Below the pieces are notes generated by a model, which saw nothing but the letters and a program-made list of their open reading frames with translations, was not told the origin of the DNA and did no database searches. From assembly GCA_021778575.1 (NCBI GenBank), contig JAJYCH010000345.1:1-5780 (forward strand): 5,780 nt of DNA, read 5' to 3'. The position numbers were made by a program, and so were the translations under genes. Shown one piece after another: positions 1 to 5,780 of the stretch. Each line of letters opens with the position of its first letter. The first letter of the stretch is position 1. Source of the stretch: Planctomycetota bacterium. GTDB taxonomy: Bacteria; Planctomycetota; Planctomycetia; Isosphaerales; Isosphaeraceae.

Positions 1-1
1 C

Positions 2-3000
2 CGGGCCGCCGAGATCGCCGGTCTCGGCAAGAAGCTCGGGACGATCGAGAAGGGGAAGCCCGGCCACCTGGTCGTCATGACCGCCCCGTTCTCCGATGAG
101 TCGGCGAAGGTCCGCTACGTCCTGGCCGATGGCCAGAAGTTCGACATGGAGAAGGTCAACGCCGCATCGGCCAAGGGGAAAGGCCAGTTCGGCGGCGGTG
201 GTGCCGGTGGCGACTTCGCGAAGGGCAAGGGAGCCGGTGGCCGTCGCGGTCAGGGCGGGCTCGCCAAGGCCGAGACCAAGGAAGAAACGACCGAGACCAA
301 GAAGGACGAGACCAAGAAGGAGGGCGAGACCAAGAAGGCCGAGCCCAAGGGCGAAACCAAGGTCGCTGACGCTCCCAAGACCGCCGATGCTCCGAAGCCG
401 GCTGACGCTCCCAAGACGAGCGACGACCAGGCCCCGAAGACTCCGTTCGTGGACATCGCCGCCGAGTTCGACGCCGATCGTCAGCCGACCATCAAGACCG
501 GCGGAACGGTCCTGATCAAGGACGCGACGATCCTGACCGTCACCCGAGGGACGATCCCCAGGGGGTCGATCCTGATCCGTGATGGCAAGATCGTCGAGGT
601 GGGCGCGAACGTGGTGGCTCCGGAAGGGGTCACCGTCCTCGACGCGACCGGGATGGTCGCGATGCCGGGGATCATCGACACTCACTCGCACCAGGCGGTG
701 CAGGGGGGCGTCAACGAGATGAGCCTGTCGATCGTTCCCGAGGTCCGCGTCAAGGACGTGGTGACGGGGGACGACGTCGGGATTTACCGAGCTTTGGCGG
801 GTGGAACGACGACGGCTCGACTGCTCCACGGCTCGGCCAACACCATCGGCGGTCAGGACGCGGTCATCAAGCACAAGCCCGGCCAGGCGGGGCGTGACCT
901 GATCCTGAAGGACAACCCGCAAGGGGTGAAATTCGCTCTGGGTGAGAACGTGACCCGTCGGACCGGCCGGTTCCCGAACACCCGGATGGGTGTCGAGGCC
1001 ACGATCGAGCGGGCGTTCGAGGAAGGCAAGGCGTACAAGGCCGAATGGAAGGCATATGAGGCCGCCAAGGCCAACGGCGAAGTGGCTCCGCCGCCGCGCC
1101 GCGACCTCCGGCTCGAAGCTCTTGCCGGAATCCTCGACGGTTCGATCAAGATCCATAGCCACTGCTATCGGAATGATGAAATCTTGATGCTTTTGCGGAC
1201 CACGGCCCGCTACGGAGTCCGGGTCCAGTCGCTCCAGCACGTTCTCGAAGGCTACAAGGTTGCCGCCGAGATCGCCGCCCATGGCGCGAGTGCCTCGACC
1301 TTCTCGGACTGGTGGGCCTACAAGATCGAGGCGTTCGACGCCATTCCGTTCAACGCCGCCTTGCTCAACCAGGCCGGGGTGCCGGTCTGCATCAAGAGCG
1401 ATAGCGAGGAGCTGATCCGTCACCTTTATCTCGAAGCCGCGAAGATGGTCAAGTACGGCAATGTGCCCGAAGACCAGGCCCTGGCGATGATCACGATCAA
1501 CCCGGCTCGCGAGCTGGGGCTCGACCGTCGCCTGGGTTCGATCGAGGTTGGCAAGGATGCCGATATCGCGATCTTCAACGCCCACCCGTTCGACGGTTTC
1601 GCCCGCTGCGAGCTGGCCCTGATCGACGGTGAAGTCCAGTTCCAGAGGAAGTCGGCCGACGGCAAGCTCACCCCTCGTCCGGGCGAGCACACCGCCATGC
1701 CCGTTGCCAGCGTCAAGCCCGACGCCCGGTCGAAGGCTCTCGACCTGGCGCTGTCGGCCAATGGGGTTTACGCCATCACCGGCGCGACCATTCACCCGGT
1801 CAGCGGGGCCGAGATCGATAACGGGATTGTTCTCATCTCGGGCGGCAAGATCGCCGGCGTGGGCGATTCCAAGCTCGCCATCCCGCCGGCCGCGAAGGTG
1901 ATCGACGCCCAGGGGCTCGACGTCTGGCCGGGGATGATCGACTCGGGTTCACAGCTCGGCCTGTTCGAGATCGGCAGCTTGCCCGAGACGCAGGACTCGT
2001 CGGATTCGGCGGAATATCAGCCCGAACTGCGGACCAGCATCGCCCTCCACCCGGACAGCGAGCTGATCCCTGTCACTCGGGCCAACGGCGTGCTCGCCAC
2101 GTTCGTCCAGCCGACCGGCGGCGTGATCTCCGGTCAAGGGTGCGTGGCCAACCTCGATGGCTGGGTTCCGCTCGAAATGGTGGTACTCGACAAGGCCGGG
2201 CTGATCGTGAACATCCCCCGATACGTCTCGCCCAACGCCGAAGGGCGCGGTCGAGGCGCGGGGATGGGAGGATTCGGTGGTGGCGGGGCCGACCCGTCGG
2301 CTCGGAAAGATCGGCTCGATGCGATCCGAGACGAGTTCACCAAGGCCCTGACCTACGACAAGATCGTCACCGCTGCTCGCGAGCGTAAGGCACAAGGACC
2401 AGTTCCCGACCCCCGGCTGGCGAACCTGTTGCCTTACGCCAAGGGAGAAAAGCCGGTGATCTTCCGCGCCGAGGGGCGGGTGGAGATCCTTGACGCCCTC
2501 AAGATCGCCAGCGACCTGAAGTTGAAAGCCGTGATCTCCGGCGGTGCCGAGGCCTGGAAGGTGACCGACGCTTTGAAGGCCGCCAAGGTTCCGGTCCTGA
2601 TCGGCGGGACGCTCCGTCTGCCCGTGGGTTCGACGGACCCTTACGACTCCGCGTATGCCAACCCCGCCCGGCTTCACGAGGCGGGCGTGGCGTTCGCCAT
2701 CAAGTCGGGTGGTTCCGACGCCGGGACCGCCTCGCGGAACCTGCCGTATGATGCCTCGATGGCCGTCGCCTACGGCCTCCCCGAAGCCGCCGCAGTTCGA
2801 GCCGTGACTCTGGCCCCGGCCGAGATTCTGGGCGTGGCCGACCAGCTTGGCTCGCTCGAAGTGGGCAAGCGGGCCAATATCGTCATCACCGCCGGCCACA
2901 TCCTCCAGCCGACCACCGAGGTCAAGGGGCTGTTCCTCGCCGGCAAGCCGATGGCTCCCGAGAGCCGCCACACCCGGCTCTACTCGAAGTTCAAGGGGCG

Positions 3001-3124
3001 GCTGGCCGAGGTCAAGGCGGGAACCGCTCCGCTCGGGATCGATGCCGATCCCGGCAGCAGCCCGACGCCGTCCCCGAGTACCTCACCCGCTCCGGCGACC
3101 GGTGCTTCAGGCGACCGAAAGTAA
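2..3124 (+). CDS. Multi-module amidohydrolase family protein (5' end outside window)
   Basis: The reading frame is open from position 2 and ends at TAA 3122-3124, giving 1040 visible residues. Residues 1 to about 50 match the end of an amidohydrolase module (AAEIAGLGKKLGTIEKGKPGHLVV is the usual 'NPA..LG...GSLE.GK.ADLVV' ending), so the true start lies upstream. Residues 56-147 are a low-complexity linker. Residues about 163-555 form a complete module of the imidazolonepropionase-like type (COG1228-like): DTHSH with H228 and H230, GVKFALGEN with K310, IHSHC (H385/H387), LQHVLEG (H413) and KSDSEE (D467) are candidate metal and catalytic residues. Residues about 583-1010 form a third module; its DxHxH site reads DSGSQ. 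A Pro/Ser/Thr-rich tail closes the protein. In this superfamily such enzymes hydrolyse cyclic amides or peptide-like bonds, often outside the cytoplasm; the substrate here is unknown and any signal peptide lies outside the window. The family call is firm; the specific activity is not. Confidence 0.93.
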   Translation, partial: RAAEIAGLGKKLGTIEKGKPGHLVVMTAPFSDESAKVRYVLADGQKFDMEKVNAASAKGKGQFGGGGAGGDFAKGKGAGGRRGQGGLAKAETKEETTETKKDETKKEGETKKAEPKGETKVADAPKTADAPKPADAPKTSDDQAPKTPFVDIAAEFDADRQPTIKTGGTVLIKDATILTVTRGTIPRGSILIRDGKIVEVGANVVAPEGVTVLDATGMVAMPGIIDTHSHQAVQGGVNEMSLSIVPEVRVKDVVTGDDVGIYRALAGGTTTARLLHGSANTIGGQDAVIKHKPGQAGRDLILKDNPQGVKFALGENVTRRTGRFPNTRMGVEATIERAFEEGKAYKAEWKAYEAAKANGEVAPPPRRDLRLEALAGILDGSIKIHSHCYRNDEILMLLRTTARYGVRVQSLQHVLEGYKVAAEIAAHGASASTFSDWWAYKIEAFDAIPFNAALLNQAGVPVCIKSDSEELIRHLYLEAAKMVKYGNVPEDQALAMITINPARELGLDRRLGSIEVGKDADIAIFNAHPFDGFARCELALIDGEVQFQRKSADGKLTPRPGEHTAMPVASVKPDARSKALDLALSANGVYAITGATIHPVSGAEIDNGIVLISGGKIAGVGDSKLAIPPAAKVIDAQGLDVWPGMIDSGSQLGLFEIGSLPETQDSSDSAEYQPELRTSIALHPDSELIPVTRANGVLATFVQPTGGVISGQGCVANLDGWVPLEMVVLDKAGLIVNIPRYVSPNAEGRGRGAGMGGFGGGGADPSARKDRLDAIRDEFTKALTYDKIVTAARERKAQGPVPDPRLANLLPYAKGEKPVIFRAEGRVEILDALKIASDLKLKAVISGGAEAWKVTDALKAAKVPVLIGGTLRLPVGSTDPYDSAYANPARLHEAGVAFAIKSGGSDAGTASRNLPYDASMAVAYGLPEAAAVRAVTLAPAEILGVADQLGSLEVGKRANIVITAGHILQPTTEVKGLFLAGKPMAPESRHTRLYSKFKGRLAEVKAGTAPLGIDADPGSSPTPSPSTSPAPATGASGDRK
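167..442 (+). repeat. Low-complexity linker with Gly-rich, Lys/Glu/Thr-rich and ADAPKx repeats
   Basis: This in-frame coding stretch joins the first and second amidohydrolase modules. It begins Gly/Lys-rich (GGGGAGG type), passes into alternating ETKK/ETKE units, and ends in three 18-bp units at 365-382, 383-400 and 401-418 that encode ADAPKT, ADAPKP and ADAPKT. The outer two units are identical over 17 of 18 bases; the middle one uses several synonymous codons. The segment is predicted to be a disordered, highly charged spacer. It has no recognisable fold, and repeat number could vary between strains by slippage. Confidence 0.8.
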
Positions 3125-3156
3125 CCGAAATCTCGGATAATCCTGATGGGTCTATC

Positions 3157-3195
3157 GAGCCCCGACATCATCGTCTTTTGGTGGTGTTGGGGCTC
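3157..3195 (+). terminator. Hairpin at the convergent gene junction, probable transcript end of the amidohydrolase gene
   Basis: Left arm 3157-3172 (GAGCCCCGACATCATC) pairs with right arm 3180-3195 (GGTGGTGTTGGGGCTC) around a 7-base loop (GTCTTTT). Read as plus-strand RNA, all 16 positions pair: 13 Watson-Crick and 3 G-U wobbles. Read as minus-strand RNA the three wobbles become A-C mismatches, so the structure favours the plus-strand transcript, whose gene ends 32 bp upstream. No continuous U-tract follows, so classical intrinsic termination is uncertain; a 3'-end protecting stem is an alternative. The right arm lies within the last codons of the minus-strand phosphotransacylase gene and the left arm spans its stop codon. 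Confidence 0.5.
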
Positions 3196-4106
3196 AGCTC
3201 ATTTCTCAAGATCGCCAGTGCGAGCGCGAGCGAGTTGAGCCGGGTCGCTGCGGTGTCGGCTCGCGACATGAAGGCGACGGGGACGGTGGCACCCGCCAGA
3301 ACGCCGCCGAACTGGCAATCGGCGGTGTACATGATCGCCTTGACCGTCAGGTTGGCCGAGAGCAGATCGGGAAAAACCAGCGCATCGGCCTGGCCCACGA
3401 TTCCCCCCTCGATCTGCTTCTTGCCGCCGGCGTCGATCGAGTAGGCCAGATCAAACGAGAGTGGACCCTGGACCCGTGCGTTGGGGAACTCGCCGTTCTG
3501 GTTTCGCCGCTCGATCTCGGCCGCGTCGACGGTCTCGGGCATGGCCGAGTTGACGGTCTCGGAGGCCGCCATCAAGGCGATTCGTGGCTGGTTGACACCC
3601 AAGGCACGCGCGACGTCGATTGTCTGGCCGACGATCTCGATCTTCGAGGCCAGCTTCGGTTTCACGTTGATTCCGGTATCGGCCAGCAGGAACCGCCGCT
3701 GCTGAGGGATCACCTCCATCAGAACGACCTGGCTGACCACCCGGCTGGACCGGAGGCCAAGTTCGGGGTCGAGCACGGCGTTCATCAAGGTCGGCGTGGC
3801 CACCTGTCCTTTGACCAGAAGCCGGGCTCGTTCGTGCCGGACCTCGGCCACGGCGGCCGTCGCCTGTTCTGCCGGGGTCTCAATATCGAGGATCGTGAAT
3901 CCGTCCAGACCGATCCCCAGTGAATCCGCCAGCCGGCGGATCTCGGCCGCGCGACCGGCCAGGATGGGGGCGATCCAGCCTCGATCGGTCGCGACCCGCA
4001 TCGATTCCAGGACGGTCCGGTCGGCGGCACCAACCACGACCACGGGTAAGGAACGAGCAAACTCATCCGCCTGTCGGTGAAGCTGGCCAAAGCTGGGCAG
4101 ACTCAT
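3168..4106 (-). CDS. Phosphate acetyl/butyryltransferase family protein
   Basis: A 312-residue protein, the usual length for single-domain phosphotransbutyrylase/phosphotransacetylase enzymes (Ptb/Pta family). These cytoplasmic enzymes interconvert acyl-CoA plus phosphate with acyl-phosphate plus CoA. Family signs, in order: an N-terminal Rossmann-like segment (PVVVVGAADRTVLESM, about residues 21-36, then GWIAPILAG), LLVKG at 96-100, LADTGINVKP at 141-150, ADALVFPDLLSANLTVKA at about 240-257, and the C-terminal SRADTAATRLNSLALALA at about 281-298. The start is ATG 4104-4106, with GGAG five bases upstream. The stop is TGA 3168-3170. The protein resembles Ptb more than long Pta, but acetyl versus butyryl or other acyl preference cannot be read from the sequence. 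No acetate or butyrate kinase gene lies on either side, although family members are often paired with one. The 137-bp gap upstream suggests transcription separate from the Uma2 genes; I see no convincing -35/-10 pair in it. Confidence 0.9.
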   Translation of the reverse strand: MSLPSFGQLHRQADEFARSLPVVVVGAADRTVLESMRVATDRGWIAPILAGRAAEIRRLADSLGIGLDGFTILDIETPAEQATAAVAEVRHERARLLVKGQVATPTLMNAVLDPELGLRSSRVVSQVVLMEVIPQQRRFLLADTGINVKPKLASKIEIVGQTIDVARALGVNQPRIALMAASETVNSAMPETVDAAEIERRNQNGEFPNARVQGPLSFDLAYSIDAGGKKQIEGGIVGQADALVFPDLLSANLTVKAIMYTADCQFGGVLAGATVPVAFMSRADTAATRLNSLALALAILRNELSPNTTKRR

Positions 4107-4111
4107 GGAGT

Positions 4112-4115
4112 CTCC
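4112..4115 (-). promoter_or_regulatory. Ribosome binding site of the phosphotransacylase gene
   Basis: The minus strand reads GGAG, then ACTCC, then ATG. This places a Shine-Dalgarno core five bases before the start codon at 4106 and supports that start over internal alternatives. Confidence 0.6.
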
Positions 4116-4243
4116 GATTCGAGATGATGCCGGATTCGGTCCGCGAGAGCTGCTGTCATCGCCAGTTGATGATGAGGATCACTGGATTGCGGTCATCTGG
4201 TCCGTCCATCGGGTGACTCACAGATCCGGTTCATGATTCGATT

Positions 4244-4849
4244 TCAGACAGTTGGAAGCGCGTCACTGACCGCGATCTGGCCGATCTCTCGGCCTTCGAG
4301 CCAGAGCGGAATCGACTGGCCGTCAACATAAATCTGAACCTGGCGATAAGCGGCCGAGCGGCCCTTGCCCGAGGGGTCGCTGAAGACCTCGAAGCGTCGT
4401 TGAGCCAGGTTGGCGATCCAGTAGGAAGAAACTCCAGCCGATGCGTAGAGCTGCCATTTCCGGCCACGATCCATGACGTAAGACGATTCCGCGACCTCGA
4501 CGACCAGACCCAGATCGATGGCTTCCGGGGTCTTACTCTCGAAACGGCTATCCGGCCCTCTCACGACTGCGAGATCGGGCTCAGGATACCAGAAACGGCC
4601 AAGTTTCACGGGTTTTTCTTCGCTCACGAACCAGGGTTCGGGCACAATCCGTCCGAGCATCCGACCGAGCCGACCGACGACGAAGCTATGCGGCGGATAT
4701 TTCGTCATTTTCTCGACCAGTTTCCCGCCGAGCAATTCGAGATGGGCCGTTTCGGGGAAAACGCCGGCTTTGATCATCTTGAGATATTGTTGGACGCTGA
4801 CTCGATAGAGCCGGGGACCTGTCGTCCTGGTCCGGGCATCGGTGGCCAT
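4244..4849 (-). CDS. Uma2 family (DUF820) putative endonuclease, copy 1
   Basis: A 201-residue protein from ATG 4847-4849 to TGA 4244-4246, a typical Uma2 length. The Uma2 fold belongs to the PD-(D/E)XK nuclease superfamily. Visible landmarks: LELLGGKLVEKMTKYPPH (about residues 37-54, with E38), YPEPDLAVVRG with P91-D92, LVVEVAESSY with E118, and DRGRKWQLYASAGVSSYWIANL with K131. Together D92, E118 and K131 make the expected D...E...K active-site set. The cellular role of Uma2 proteins is largely unknown; nuclease activity here is inference from the fold. The ATG has GGAG nine bases upstream. An in-frame TTG at 4870 that overlaps the stop of the preceding gene would add seven residues and has AAGGAG upstream, so it remains possible. 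This copy is the most diverged of the three, with a different C-terminus ending SDALPTV. Confidence 0.88.
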   Translation of the reverse strand: MATDARTRTTGPRLYRVSVQQYLKMIKAGVFPETAHLELLGGKLVEKMTKYPPHSFVVGRLGRMLGRIVPEPWFVSEEKPVKLGRFWYPEPDLAVVRGPDSRFESKTPEAIDLGLVVEVAESSYVMDRGRKWQLYASAGVSSYWIANLAQRRFEVFSDPSGKGRSAAYRQVQIYVDGQSIPLWLEGREIGQIAVSDALPTV

Positions 4850-5010
4850 GAAATTGCGCTCCGATCTCAAGGGAGGATCTCCTTGACCACGACCCGGCCG
4901 ACGTTCTGACCATCAATCATCACCGGGACTACGCTTTCGGCTCCGAAGATTTCGGTCGTTCGATAAGCGGCGTTCTGGCCCCGACCGGTTGGCTCACGGT
5001 AGACCTCGAC
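4841..5010 (-). repeat. Tandem duplication repeat, downstream unit (pairs with 5431-5600)
   Basis: This stretch repeats at an offset of exactly 590 bp. It covers the 3' end of one Uma2 gene, the junction and the start of the next. GGTGGCCATG (4841) and the 20 bases 4861-4880 are identical in both units. Over 4861-5010 versus 5451-5600 I count 10 differences in 150 bases with no gaps. The offset persists farther into the gene at lower identity. There is no transposase, inverted repeat or target-site signature, so gene duplication is the simplest reading. Confidence 0.85.
4859..4862 (-). promoter_or_regulatory. Ribosome binding site that supports the ATG start of Uma2 copy 1
   Basis: On the minus strand GGAG sits nine bases before the ATG at 4849. 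The same core at the same distance precedes the ATG of copy 2, although most of the bases between GGAG and ATG differ. That conservation argues for the ATG rather than the TTG 21 bases upstream. Confidence 0.5.
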
Positions 5011-5439
5011 CAGGCGCTGGTTGATGTTGACGATCCAGTAAATGGGGATCCGAGCGGAGGCGTAGGCCCGCCATTTCTCGCCTCGGTCGGTCGAATAGGA
5101 GGAGTCGGCGACCTCGATCAGCAGGGCCACATCATCGGCTTTGGGGTCGCTCGCGCGGTAGCGGTCGTTGGGACCTCGGATCACGGCGAGGTCGGGCTCG
5201 GGTCTCCAGAATCGCCCGAGTGCCAACGATTTCTCCTCGCTGATCAGCCAAGGGGCGGGGACCAGCGATTTCAAGAGGAGACCAAGCTGACGCGCACTGA
5301 AATTATGGGGCGGATATTTGGTCATCTGCTCAACCAGTCGTCCATCGAGGAGTTCGAGTCGAGCGTCAGGCGGGATGGTTCCATCGAGGATCATCGCCAG
5401 GTAATTTTCGACGGTGATCGGTCGGATGTCGGTGGCCAT
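4867..5439 (-). CDS. Uma2 family (DUF820) putative endonuclease, copy 2
   Basis: A 190-residue protein from ATG 5437-5439 to TGA 4867-4869. It has the Uma2 landmarks: LELLDGRLVEQMTKYPPH (residues 28-45), RPEPDLAVIRG with P82-D83, LLIEVADSSYSTDRGEKW with E109 and K122, and ARIPIYWIVNINQRLVEVY. The PD-(D/E)XK residues D83, E109 and K122 are intact, so the protein is expected to be catalytically competent. Its stop lies 17 bp before the ATG of copy 1, so the two are probably co-transcribed and may be translationally coupled. An alternative TTG start at 5460 would add MRSETRF. Its last 150 bp are about 93% identical to the end of copy 3, far closer than the middle of the gene, which suggests recent duplication or gene conversion. 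Nuclease function and biological role are inferred from the family only. Confidence 0.9.
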   Translation of the reverse strand: MATDIRPITVENYLAMILDGTIPPDARLELLDGRLVEQMTKYPPHNFSARQLGLLLKSLVPAPWLISEEKSLALGRFWRPEPDLAVIRGPNDRYRASDPKADDVALLIEVADSSYSTDRGEKWRAYASARIPIYWIVNINQRLVEVYREPTGRGQNAAYRTTEIFGAESVVPVMIDGQNVGRVVVKEILP

Positions 5440-5600
5440 GAACCGGGTCTCCGATCTCAAGGGAGGATCTCTTTGACGACGACCTGGCCGACGTCCTGAC
5501 CATCAATCATCACCGGGATTTCGCTTTCGGCTCCGAAGATTTCCGTCGTTCGATAAGCGGCGTTCTGGCCCCGACCAGTGGGCTCACGGTAGACCTCGAT
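5431..5600 (-). repeat. Tandem duplication repeat, upstream unit (pairs with 4841-5010)
   Basis: This is the partner of the unit at 4841-5010. It holds the end of Uma2 copy 3, the TTGA-containing junction and the start of copy 2. Most differences from its partner are single-base substitutions. Identity falls abruptly at about 5601 and recovers in patches beyond 5621, such as the conserved block encoding ARIPIYWIV. Confidence 0.85.
5449..5452 (-). promoter_or_regulatory. Ribosome binding site that supports the ATG start of Uma2 copy 2
   Basis: The minus strand reads GGAG nine bases before the ATG at 5439, the same arrangement as in copy 1. The sequence upstream of the alternative TTG (5460) has only AAAGAG here, a weaker match than the AAGGAG found at the copy 2/copy 1 junction. 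This favours the ATG. Confidence 0.5.
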
Positions 5601-5780
5601 CTGCGACTTTTCGAGATTCACGATCCAGTAGATGGGGATCCGAGCGGCGGCGTAGGCCCGCCATTTCTCGCCTCGGTCGAAGCGATAGGTGGATTCGGAG
5701 ACCTCGACCCCGAGGGCGGTTTCTCGGGCGTGGGGAGTTCGTTGCTTATAGCGTTGGCGCGGACCTCGGACAATTGCCGC
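5457..5780 (-). CDS. Uma2 family (DUF820) putative endonuclease, copy 3 (N-terminal part outside window)
   Basis: The frame is open from the window edge to TGA 5457-5459 and encodes the last 107 residues. The fragment begins AAIVRGPRQRY, which aligns with LAVIRGPNDRY of copy 2, so the active-site Asp of the PD motif falls just outside the window. LGVEVSESTYRFDRGEKW supplies the Glu (fragment residue 26) and Lys (residue 39). Then AYAAARIPIYWIVNL and EVYREPTGRGQNAAYRTTEIFGAES follow, nearly identical to copy 2, and both end VVVKEILP. There is no frameshift or internal stop in the visible part. It is the first gene of the visible tandem set in transcription order; whether further copies lie upstream cannot be seen. 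Confidence 0.87.
   Translation of the reverse strand, partial: AAIVRGPRQRYKQRTPHARETALGVEVSESTYRFDRGEKWRAYAAARIPIYWIVNLEKSQIEVYREPTGRGQNAAYRTTEIFGAESEIPVMIDGQDVGQVVVKEILP

Noticed and set aside
77..79. ATG at 77 as the start of the amidohydrolase gene
   Set aside because: The frame is open to the window edge, the 25 upstream codons encode conserved amidohydrolase ending sequence, and there is no ribosome binding site before this ATG.
1949..2971. A 340-codon open frame on the minus strand opposite the amidohydrolase gene
   Set aside because: It lies wholly within a well-supported coding region, its translation is compositionally biased and matches no family I recognise, and long antisense frames are expected in GC-rich genes.
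4107..4243. Possible promoter or terminator between Uma2 copy 1 and the phosphotransacylase gene
   Set aside because: I found no convincing -35/-10 pair and only short imperfect stems with no U-tract, so nothing beyond the ribosome binding site can be supported.
4400..4909. A 169-codon open frame on the plus strand across Uma2 copies 1 and 2
   Set aside because: It is antisense to conserved Uma2 coding sequence and spans the junction of two genes; the protein has no recognisable features.
4841..5600. The 590-bp repeat as a mobile element
   Set aside because: The repeat unit matches a Uma2 gene plus its junction, with no transposase, terminal inverted repeats or target-site duplication; tandem gene duplication explains it.
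4244..5780. Uma2 cluster as a defence or toxin-antitoxin system
   Set aside because: There is no antitoxin-like small gene, methyltransferase, helicase or other defence partner nearby; the nuclease fold alone is not enough.

Overview
The window is a GC-rich, gene-dense stretch of bacterial chromosome. Three things suggest a planctomycete, perhaps of the Isosphaeraceae/Gemmataceae type: a very long amidohydrolase with tandem modules and Lys/Glu/Thr-rich and Gly-rich low-complexity inserts, a local expansion of Uma2 (DUF820) genes, and strong G/C third-position bias. This assignment is inference from gene style; no rRNA or other phylogenetic marker is present.

Layout. (1) Positions 2-3124, plus strand: the 3' part of a giant amidohydrolase gene whose 5' end lies outside the window. 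The visible 1040 residues hold the tail of one amidohydrolase module, a charged low-complexity linker, a complete module that keeps its metal-binding histidines, and a third module in which those residues are replaced. (2) Positions 3125-3167: a short convergent junction. A 16-bp hairpin there runs into the end of the next gene. (3) Positions 3168-4106, minus strand: a phosphate acetyl/butyryltransferase-family gene. (4) Positions 4107-4243: a 137-bp gap with a ribosome binding site for the transferase gene and nothing else I can support. (5) Positions 4244-5780, minus strand: three tandem Uma2-family genes, the most upstream one cut by the window edge. They repeat with a period of exactly 590 bp and share the same junction sequence, in which the stop codon of one gene lies about 17 bp before the ATG of the next.

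How the genes relate. The three Uma2 genes are probably co-transcribed and arose by tandem duplication. The phosphotransacylase is downstream in the same direction but separated by 137 bp, so it may have its own promoter. No acyl kinase partner is visible. The amidohydrolase converges on this minus-strand group and looks functionally unrelated. I see no tRNA, rRNA, CRISPR, insertion sequence or clear defence system. The items most worth a second look are the mixed intact/degenerate amidohydrolase architecture, the strand-asymmetric hairpin at the convergent junction, and the 3'-biased sequence identity among the Uma2 copies.
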